A stretch of 20,232 bases of DNA. Origin: a virus. Positions 16,001 to 20,192 of this stretch are shown here, piece by piece (positions within the stretch are counted from its first letter, which is position 1; each line of letters starts with the position of its first letter). The position numbers and the translations under genes were made by a program. The DNA lies in the IMG/VR virus record IMGVR_UViG_3300000115_000276, positions 1 through 20,232 of that record. One strand, given 5' to 3'. The notes below the pieces were generated by a model, which was not told where the DNA came from, ran no database searches, and saw only the letters and a list, made by a program, of their open reading frames with translations.

Positions 16001-16786
16001 CAACATATGAGGCTGATCTTCAATCATAGTCTGTCGAGGTACAGCTCCGCCTTGGTTAAAATTAGCCGCATAGTTTCCACCACCTGTCGCAGTGTTGTTT
16101 TGATGAAACAGCACATCCTCGTTGCCTCTGCTCATCGGATTATATGGACCGTTAAGTGCGGGACTTTTATTCATAAAGGGCATTAGCCCACCACCATAAC
16201 CTGACGGAAGTCGATTATTGTATGGAATTTGAGTAATCGCTGGTTGAGCAATAGCAGTCATACCACCAGACTGTAAACCAAAAGTCTCTTGAGCATTGCC
16301 AGCAACTTCGTCAATAAATGGACCTACCTCCTGACTAGCCTGCTGTTGTAACTGAGTAGTAATATAACTGCTAAGAGGCTGTAAAGCACCCTGAATACCA
16401 CCACCTCCACCATAACCGCCAAACGAAGGCATAACCGCAGGTCTAGCCGCAGATAAATTCATAGGAGGTAAGAATCGTTGTTGGTCTGCTATGGGCTGCT
16501 GAACAGAGCCACCATGACTCATCCTCACAGGGCCACCCCTGTTCATAGCTAACGGAGCAGTCGTGTTCATCTTCTGTAAATACTTGCTAAACTTATCACG
16601 ACCAGAAGAACTACCACCATAACCCGCAATACCAGAATTACTGCTGTTTAACGGAATCGGCGATCCTACAGGAGGAACACCACCCATCGGAGGCTGTAAT
16701 CCAGGTAACGTAGGTGTCGGAGCAACAGGTTGAGTACCCGCCATCGGACTCATGCCCGTACCAAAACGTGGTGGAAATCCTGCCAT
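13058..16786 (-). CDS. Large low-complexity phage protein with internal duplication (1242 aa)
   Basis: The N-terminal about 300 residues are Pro/Gly/Asn-rich with PHMLAYIDPQEQSMLRQMGGSGQ and GGVPAYARRDGPG, which I recognise from large proteins preceding terminases in marine phages. Residues about 310-740 are Asp/Ser-rich and mostly disordered. A duplicated unit with ATDTRAD-PTGGSSIQPL occurs at 743-804 and 836-895. A folded-looking domain follows at about 1010-1120 (VKLEQLIANAGNG upstream, then HPILALLDKVMIKL, RKGKYVGVVIKDAKGNIVEYKG-like strands). Next is a Cys motif DPCPAGYVLSGGVCVP at about 1137-1154, an acidic Glu/Thr linker and a short tail. Its function is unknown. It may be a virion or ejected protein, or an adhesin-like protein, by location only. 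AGGAGA precedes the ATG. Confidence 0.72.
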   Translation of the reverse strand: MAGFPPRFGTGMSPMAGTQPVAPTPTLPGLQPPMGGVPPVGSPIPLNSSNSGIAGYGGSSSGRDKFSKYLQKMNTTAPLAMNRGGPVRMSHGGSVQQPIADQQRFLPPMNLSAARPAVMPSFGGYGGGGGIQGALQPLSSYITTQLQQQASQEVGPFIDEVAGNAQETFGLQSGGMTAIAQPAITQIPYNNRLPSGYGGGLMPFMNKSPALNGPYNPMSRGNEDVLFHQNNTATGGGNYAANFNQGGAVPRQTMIEDQPHMLAYIDPQEQSMLRQMGGSGQPGPGGVPAYARRDGPGSENFGAEARDFRDELDRQEEEQRQNDADDRAAAEAALRAATEQRIAAQYPSADEIEVMNTAGYDKEPTQYPTASRDSYAGFGGGQLFSNRGGLEQPFSRDNRPMTNLGNPASDFLNAESAEGTFANTGGTSSIFDDGVRDRMSNIFGGNTVNAGTSGISIPKFSSSNFTGDGGNLESSDVGYLGGSSKTGGLDTDPVTARSNLAKRMESLDGLALARSKLGFPERTDALSSSGAYVDSMGDRISDNRALPDDMLFAAPQEFKNRSISPFDFDPSDPNTSGNIMSSGSSGLTSGLMTGDPFAPTKDSRGYMPYNPETDDFVRDDMSGFKTELQNSINEFEKRKNELEKANIPSNDMFGTEDLANQTPTPTGFGFDEDGEGFDSSVMYSDLSEAELEQLSLDGDEGASNALRARNDDQNARELDAFERDRASKGFSTRPATSMAPPKDDARIFPTPSPLVGGPLDSEDAGFDVFATDTRADRPTGGSSIQPLAFDSIDSMGIGDPIEKFPSDTKRPDDQPITFDNNTFEGEFDGLGPMIPDDAEIVYKADIPTGGPFQEDAGINAMATDTRADVPTGGSSIQPLGDPVDPMGIGDPAVSFDDFGSEQAGGYEEEALVNDINSEFQGEGGEGLDLEETISNAVTGGFPDENEIENKGIVKLEQLIANAGNGQNGDVTAGTIKAVKEDLNNDLYYNKLDGLSEGNYAFETKEELLKRLRAGERNQGWVRDGVSLISKAHPILALLDKVMIKLTQKDMKEQADLLDGDKRGYLKDGQTATAVRIQKGRHKGKYVGVVIKDAKGNIVEYKGHSVMPNQFDNKDPLYDYILGEGFKPGPDDDDSPAPNDPCPAGYVLSGGVCVPVQNVGEDDETTEDDTDDTSEDETPTETLDEIIARIKQPSRVPTEPTETFNPITFANKGGAMGVDPLTSGAVTDSLASATQRFLSSLTG
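14102..14560 (-). repeat. Internal duplication of about 60 codons in the 1242-aa gene
   Basis: Two copies, 14375-14560 (residues 743-804) and 14102-14281 (residues 836-895), share DDA-I at the start, EDAG, ATDTRAD-PTGGSSIQPL in the middle and MGIGDP near the end. The copies are still similar at DNA level in the AAAGGCTGTAT and CTTGTATCCGTAGC stretches of the plus strand, so the duplication may be fairly recent or under constraint. A 31-codon spacer separates them. Confidence 0.8.
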
Positions 16787-16836
16787 AAGCCTTCTCCTAA
16801 TAAATTATATAATACATACTAACAAAATATTGAATT

Positions 16837-17073
16837 TTAATCAACATACTCTAATAAACCATTCTTTATCATACTATCCGCAAATAATTCCCTGCTACCA
16901 TAATGATAATCACCACCATTCCACTCACACATCTCCATAGCCTTGCGCTTCATAAAAAGAACCTCCTGACTACTAGTCAGTATCGCCATATTAGATAAAA
17001 TAGGAACAACTTCCTCTGGACTCTGCCCGTCAAATTCAACAACATCACCGTAACTCAAACGAAATGTAGGCAT
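16837..17073 (-). CDS. Small phage protein of unknown function (78 aa)
   Basis: The open frame extends to 17202, but the ATG at 17071-17073 is preferred: it has AAGGAAAAAG directly upstream, and the upstream extension is Lys/Ser/Cys junk-like and would run through the promoter region. The protein (MPTFRLSYGDVVEFDGQSPEEVVPILSNM...SRELFADSMIKNGLLEYVD) has an N-terminal beta strand set and a C-terminal helix pair. I do not recognise the family. It is the first gene of the long minus-strand virion array, 50 nt before the 1242-aa gene. It is small for a terminase small subunit, and no helix-turn-helix is apparent. Confidence 0.6.
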   Translation of the reverse strand: MPTFRLSYGDVVEFDGQSPEEVVPILSNMAILTSSQEVLFMKRKAMEMCEWNGGDYHYGSRELFADSMIKNGLLEYVD

Positions 17074-17116
17074 CTTTTTCCTTTTTTTAAAATTTTTTTT
17101 AGAGTAGTGTATTCGC

Positions 17117-17145
17117 AATAAAGATGAACACACACAAATTGTCAA
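17117..17145 (-). promoter_or_regulatory. Sigma70-like promoter candidate for the virion array
   Basis: On the minus strand TTGACA (17140-17145) is followed after exactly 17 nt by TTTATT (17117-17122), a 4/6 match to the -10 consensus. It lies 44 nt upstream of the 78-aa gene start. The -35 box overlaps the Shine-Dalgarno of the opposing plus-strand gene, so the two directions may interfere. Confidence 0.5.
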
Positions 17146-17155
17146 GGATCTAAAA

Positions 17156-17497
17156 GTGGGCTGTATAGAAATTCTACTCGCAATTTCACTGCACTTGGGC
17201 ATGGACGGAGACTACAATGCAGTACACCCACACGCCAGATGTAACATAGATGACTCAATATTCGGCGTATACTACAACTCACTCAACAATCTCAGCTTCT
17301 ACGCCGCTAGAGAATTCAAATTCGGTTACTTCTGGGACCAAAGAATCGAACTAGGCTTCGTATCAGGCTACTCATCCAGCACAGTAACACCCATCATTCG
17401 ATACAAGATCGAAAACTTTTTCATCTCACCCAGCTACGAGACACTCAATGGGGACAACAACTACGGCCTAGTCGTCGGGTTCGAGTTCAAACTTTAA
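17156..17497 (+). CDS. Small beta-barrel-like protein, the only plus-strand gene (113 aa)
   Basis: A GTG start at 17156 has AAGGA 7 nt upstream. The sequence alternates short amphipathic strands (SIFGVYYNSL, LSFYAAREFKFGYFWDQ, IELGFVSGYSSS, VTPIIRYKIE, NFFISPSYETL, YGLVVGFEFKL) and ends in Phe-Lys-Leu after an aromatic-hydrophobic strand, like a minimal outer-membrane beta barrel. LGMDGDYNAVHPHAR near the N-terminus is a motif I recall from other marine-phage proteins, and it precedes the strand region. A short hydrophobic start (ILLAISLHLG) is not a full signal peptide. Codon use is strongly C-ending (all Tyr TAC, almost all Phe TTC), unlike every other gene here. Function unknown; a surface-exclusion or host-envelope role is only a guess. 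Confidence 0.6.
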   Translation: MGCIEILLAISLHLGMDGDYNAVHPHARCNIDDSIFGVYYNSLNNLSFYAAREFKFGYFWDQRIELGFVSGYSSSTVTPIIRYKIENFFISPSYETLNGDNNYGLVVGFEFKL

Positions 17498-17752
17498 TTT
17501 TTTTTTATAAAATTTTTTTTTGGGGTAATCGTTTGAGAGAAACTGGGTGTAAAGGCCCTCCGCACTACCATAATCTATTTCGGGGGTTCGCATAAGTCAA
17601 AATCCGATCCGATGTAAATCGAACAATTGTTCTAGGGTACCTACCACCATATCCCAGATAGTCCCTCACGCCCGATATTAGCGCCACCAACAACCCGAAC
17701 AATTGTTTTGGTTAGTATCCCTGCTTAGAAAACATAGCGCCAATGTGCGGGC
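17498..17752. promoter_or_regulatory. Non-coding regulatory gap with palindromes and CCGAT repeats
   Basis: No credible gene was found here. It holds poly-T/A tracts at 17498-17521, a CCGATCCGAT pair at 17604-17613, GAACAATTGTTC at 17621-17632 (perfect palindrome) and GAACAATTGTTT at 17697-17708. A minus-strand TTGACT (17595-17600), 17 nt, TAGATT (17572-17577) resembles a promoter, 4/6 at -10, just downstream of the palindrome. Any transcript from it would run antisense through the plus-strand gene toward the virion array. Confidence 0.45.
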
Positions 17753-17780
17753 AAAAAAAAGAGCGGGATAAAACCCGCTC
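17753..17780 (-). terminator. Intrinsic terminator after the amidoligase gene
   Basis: Minus-strand GAGCGGG and CCCGCTC form a perfect 7-bp GC-rich stem with a 6-nt loop, followed by eight T. It lies 31 nt past the amidoligase stop, so the amidoligase has its own 3' end. Confidence 0.9.
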
Positions 17781-17800
17781 AAATTTATTTATTGAGTTTT

Positions 17801-17828
17801 ACTTGCGATCTTTATCTAGATCGCAAGT
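17801..17828 (-). other. Hairpin spanning the amidoligase stop codon
   Basis: ACTTGCGATC and GATCGCAAGT form a perfect 10-bp stem around an 8-nt loop. The stop codon (17812-17814) lies in the loop. There is no T-run after it, and the real terminator follows 21 nt later. It may protect the mRNA 3' end or slow ribosomes at termination. Confidence 0.5.
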
Positions 17829-18948
17829 CGATTATTCTATTCTGGAACCATTCGAAAACAGGGTCAGAAACACTTGCCCAAATTGACGCGCTACCAATTC
17901 TATTTTCTGGCATCAATCTTGGACCTGTGGGTTGGATTTCATACGACCTTACAATCTCGTATCCATTCAAGTGAGTGCCGTCCCCATAACGATTACCAAA
18001 GGTTGCTTGGTCGTATTGTATGACGGCTCGCGTCCTATCAAAATCCAATGTTTCTAACCTGTTTCTAATCTCTGTAATCTGTCTTCTAATATCGGCATCG
18101 GTTCCACCTGTGGCGTTCATAATTTCTTGCGTTGCCACACCACCACGTTGACGTGCCATCTCATACACAACACCAACCCTAGTTCCTCTTCTGAATGGTG
18201 CATTTTCTGGGGTAGTAATTGTAATTGGTTCACTTCCTATTTCAACTCTGTTATCCACAGTTTGTGCGACTAGGGTTAAAAGAAATTCTACCCAATGCGT
18301 GATCTTGTCTAGTTCTATTGTACCACTTGCTTGCCGAAATTCTATAGTGCCTTTTGAAGTCCAAGGTTGTAAGTTAATAACGCAATACTTTCCCATGGCA
18401 TTGGCTATAAGCTCTTCTATAGTATCGCCAACAATTGTTCTGGTTATGGGATTGGCCATATTGTGATTAGTTCTAGATGGTGGAAAAAAACCATTTATCG
18501 AAATTTGATTTAATTGATATCTTTCCATGATATCTTTTACAGCAATTGCGTCCATTGGCTCTTCCAAACATTCTAATTTAAGAACGTCTATATTCCCATG
18601 CCTTTGCATACTTTGAATACATTGACCTGCAAATGTGACTAAATTAATATCATCTTTTATTTTGGCGTTACCTATATGAACATGCATACCGCAACTTCTA
18701 TTTACTGTGGCACCTTTTCTTTGAGTTAGTTCTATTACGCTTTTGATGTAATCAATTGAGAACTGGTTATAAGGTAATGGTGGAAATGCAATTTCTAGAT
18801 CTACACCTGTGGTGCCATCGGGTCCACAAGGTACGCCATTAATTCCTGCATCTATAAAAAACTGTGGAAAATCCTCCCAACTTAATCCTGTTCCTGTAAG
18901 TGAAAATTCTAGTTCTAATCCAAACAATCTGTTTTTAATATTTGTCAT
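17812..18948 (-). CDS. Amidoligase (glutamine-synthetase-fold COOH-NH2 ligase, 378 aa)
   Basis: The protein shows the putative-amidoligase family pattern in order: GLELEFS (residues 10-16) with the ExE pair, VDLEIAFPPLP (49-59), CGMHVHIG (86-93) and KGTIEFRQASGTIELDKI (199-216), which is the conserved EFR/GT block. Family members use ATP to join a carboxyl group to an amine, forming amide or isopeptide bonds, and are known to occur with GGCT-like partners. The visible acidic, His and Arg residues are intact, so it is probably active. The extra C-terminal about 130 residues (ADIRRQITEIRNRLETLDFDRTRAVIQYDQ onward) are helical and less conserved. AGGAAA precedes the ATG. The target is unknown; candidates are a virion protein, a cell-wall peptide or a small metabolite, all inference. 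Confidence 0.85.
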   Translation of the reverse strand: MTNIKNRLFGLELEFSLTGTGLSWEDFPQFFIDAGINGVPCGPDGTTGVDLEIAFPPLPYNQFSIDYIKSVIELTQRKGATVNRSCGMHVHIGNAKIKDDINLVTFAGQCIQSMQRHGNIDVLKLECLEEPMDAIAVKDIMERYQLNQISINGFFPPSRTNHNMANPITRTIVGDTIEELIANAMGKYCVINLQPWTSKGTIEFRQASGTIELDKITHWVEFLLTLVAQTVDNRVEIGSEPITITTPENAPFRRGTRVGVVYEMARQRGGVATQEIMNATGGTDADIRRQITEIRNRLETLDFDRTRAVIQYDQATFGNRYGDGTHLNGYEIVRSYEIQPTGPRLMPENRIGSASIWASVSDPVFEWFQNRIIDLRSR

Positions 18949-18977
18949 TGTGTTTCCTCATATATTTAGTGTTTTGC

Positions 18978-19009
18978 TAGGCGTTATTGCCTAACACCTT
19001 AAGGTGTTA
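18978..19009. promoter_or_regulatory. Palindrome and hairpin in the amidoligase leader
   Basis: TAACACCTTAAGGTGTTA (18992-19009) is a perfect 18-bp palindrome. A second inverted repeat TAGGC/GCCTA with a 6-nt loop lies at 18978-18993 and shares its right edge. Both lie 30-61 nt upstream of the amidoligase start. The larger one overlaps a weak minus-strand box TAACAC 17 nt after TTGACT (19027-19032), so it could be a repressor operator. It has no T-run. Confidence 0.55.
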
Positions 19010-19106
19010 CATGGGATTTAATGGGAAGTCAATAGATAAACACTATATTTCTATATTTATTTTACTTTTGTTTATTGGGTCAATAACGCTTACCTATTTG
19101 AGATCT

Positions 19107-19144
19107 CGCGTTTCCATTATAAGGAACGCGCATATATATGTGTA
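19107..19144 (-). promoter_or_regulatory. Amidoligase promoter candidate within a hairpin
   Basis: On the minus strand TACACA (19139-19144, 4/6 to -35), 17 nt, TATAAT (19116-19121, perfect -10) points to the amidoligase gene, with a leader of about 160 nt. The -10 box lies in the loop between CGCGTTCC and GGAAACGCG arms (19107-19130, one bulge), so it may be shaped or bound as an operator. Confidence 0.5.
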
Positions 19145-19190
19145 TGTATGTATATGTATATATGTATGTATATATGTATATATGTGTATT
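19131..19190. repeat. TA/TG microsatellite tract
   Basis: About 60 bp of irregular TATG/TATA repeats on the plus strand lie between the promoter candidate and the CCGAT repeats. They are easily melted DNA, and could affect promoter spacing. They code for nothing I can support. Confidence 0.8.
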
Positions 19191-19240
19191 CCGATCCGAT
19201 CCGATCCGATTCTCCGATCCGATCCCGAACAATTGTTCGG
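19191..19240. promoter_or_regulatory. CCGAT repeat array and CCGAACAATTGTTCGG palindrome
   Basis: Four tandem CCGAT units (19191-19210), a TCT break, two more units (19214-19223), then the 16-bp perfect palindrome CCGAACAATTGTTCGG (19225-19240). The same two elements in the same order (CCGATCCGAT then GAACAATTGTTC) occur at 17604-17632. The site lies upstream of the amidoligase promoter candidate and just past the terminator of the GGCT unit. A protein-binding site is likely, identity unknown. Confidence 0.65.
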
Positions 19241-19252
19241 CTTATTCTCCAG

Positions 19253-19280
19253 CAAAAAAAAGACCCAGCCGAAGCTGGGC
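19253..19280 (-). terminator. Intrinsic terminator after the GGCT-like gene
   Basis: Minus-strand CCCAGC and GCTGGG form the stem (extended by further pairs) with a UUCG tetraloop, followed by eight or nine T. It ends the transcription unit that starts at the 116-aa gene. It comes 13 nt after the stop of the possible 29-aa membrane peptide. Confidence 0.9.
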
Positions 19281-19293
19281 CAGTTGAGGCGTT

Positions 19294-19383
19294 CTAGTGA
19301 AAAAAGATTAAAAGCATTATCGGAGTGGCGAACACACAAACCACCCCAATAATGTCAACGAGAAGTTTAAACTGATTGGACAT
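19294..19383 (-). CDS. Possible 29-aa membrane peptide
   Basis: ATG at 19381-19383 to TAG at 19294-19296 encodes MSNQFKLLVDIIGVVCVFATPIMLLIFFH, a single hydrophobic helix with a short polar start. It overlaps the last 17 nt of the GGCT-like gene and fills the space up to the terminator at 19253-19280. A GCGGGG lies 7 nt upstream, so the ribosome-binding site is weak. Such short membrane peptides are common in phages but also arise by chance in AT-rich DNA. The evidence is the position, the clear hydrophobic run and the tight end near the terminator. Confidence 0.35.
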   Translation of the reverse strand: MSNQFKLLVDIIGVVCVFATPIMLLIFFH

Positions 19384-19780
19384 ATTTAAACCCCGCTTCT
19401 TCTGCCGCAAGTCTTAACGGTGTAGTATCAAGACCGAAATCCCTATATCCCTCGCCAATCATTCTATAATAACCGTGGCTCGGTGGTGATAGAGCTGTAC
19501 TATCAACCATAAAATAACAAATCCATTTATAGCTATTGATCTTCCTCCTGTTGTATAGGGTTGGGTAACCTTCGACCCGATCCAGTGAGCGCAAGCATTG
19601 CGTTGTAATTTTCCAGAGAACAACGGGAGCTACGCAGTCATCTTCAGGTACTAAGTCAGCAACCCCTCGGAAAACTAAGCGGTAGTTGGGGAGGTAAAAC
19701 CCCCCCATCGGTTCAGCATCAGGGCAACGCGCCTTCATGGATTCTAAGTTCGTATTCATTCCATATGATAGATAATACAT
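19367..19780 (-). CDS. Gamma-glutamylcyclotransferase-like (GGCT/AIG2) protein (137 aa)
   Basis: MYYLSYGMNTN at the start is the YGxN substrate-binding turn of the GGCT fold (residues 6-9). LDRVEGYPTLYNR carries the expected catalytic glutamate (E70) in the LDxxEG motif. Between them lies GFYLPNYRLVFRGVADLVPEDDCVAPVVLWKIT, the usual strand set. The family cleaves gamma-glutamyl-amine bonds by forming 5-oxoproline. An upstream TTG start would give 142 aa, but the ATG at 19778-19780 has GGGAGGG 7 nt upstream and overlaps the previous stop by 1 nt, which implies coupling. It lies one gene from the amidoligase, fitting a make/remove pair for a gamma-glutamyl-like bond. Confidence 0.82.
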   Translation of the reverse strand: MYYLSYGMNTNLESMKARCPDAEPMGGFYLPNYRLVFRGVADLVPEDDCVAPVVLWKITTQCLRSLDRVEGYPTLYNRRKINSYKWICYFMVDSTALSPPSHGYYRMIGEGYRDFGLDTTPLRLAAEEAGFKYVQSV

Positions 19781-20130
19781 TAACAGCCCTCCCAAAGTTC
19801 TTCCAAGACAGAATCTAAATCCATATAGTCATGGTCGTAACTAGCAAATTGTGTTTCATTCCACCAATAACCCTCGACGGTTTTAGTTTTAGTATTGATC
19901 CAAATATTAGGGCCGCCAAAAGCAACGCAAACCCTTGCACCTAGAAACTTTTTTTCACTTGAAACGATGTATTCAATGTCAAGCGCATCGGCTAGGTAAT
20001 CGTACCCATCAACGTTCTCGCCATCATCGGATGTATAGCCATTTTGTAAATCTTGTGCGATTGACTGAACATTATTTTGTAAGAAATTTGTTCTTACATT
20101 ATTAGATGTTAATTTAACTGTATTTGTCAT
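19780..20130 (-). CDS. Conserved small acidic phage protein of the amidoligase cassette (116 aa)
   Basis: The protein begins MTNTVKLTSNNVRTNF and has a FLGARVCVAFGGPNIWINTKTKTVEGYWW middle (strands with Trp/Gly) and a DYMDLDSVLEELWEGC acidic helix at the end. I recall similar small proteins (KLTSNNV...FGGPNIW...EGYWW) in other phages but know no function. It has an AAGGAA site upstream and overlaps the GGCT-like start by 1 nt, so it is co-translated with it. It may be an accessory subunit or an immunity-like protein for the cassette; that is inference. Confidence 0.65.
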   Translation of the reverse strand: MTNTVKLTSNNVRTNFLQNNVQSIAQDLQNGYTSDDGENVDGYDYLADALDIEYIVSSEKKFLGARVCVAFGGPNIWINTKTKTVEGYWWNETQFASYDHDYMDLDSVLEELWEGC

Positions 20131-20163
20131 TGTGTGTGTTCCTTCTTATTTGTTTATAATCCT

Positions 20164-20192
20164 TTTATATCCCACCTTATCTATAGTGTCAA
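20164..20192 (-). promoter_or_regulatory. Strong sigma70-type promoter of the GGCT unit, with an SP6-like core
   Basis: On the minus strand TTGACA (20187-20192, perfect), 17 nt, TATAAA (20164-20169, 5/6) is a near-consensus bacterial promoter 34 nt before the 116-aa gene. The same stretch contains TGACACTATAGA (20180-20191), which matches the core of the SP6 phage RNA polymerase promoter. Either host polymerase or a phage single-subunit polymerase could use it. No such polymerase gene is in the window. Confidence 0.7.

Noticed and set aside
17466-17591. 41-aa minus-strand frame starting MRTPEIDYGSAEG in the gap right of the plus-strand gene
   Set aside because: There is no ribosome-binding site, it ends inside the antisense of the plus-strand gene, and its KKKFYKKKLKF end is just the translated AT tract.
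19131-19223. CRISPR-like array from the TA/TG and CCGAT repeats
   Set aside because: The repeats are short tandem units without spacers.
18987-19352. 121-aa plus-strand and 81-aa minus-strand frames in the gap between the amidoligase and the GGCT-like gene
   Set aside because: Both translate the microsatellite (YVYVCICIYVCIYVY-type) and the CCGAT repeats, cross the terminator, and have no start signals. They are non-coding.
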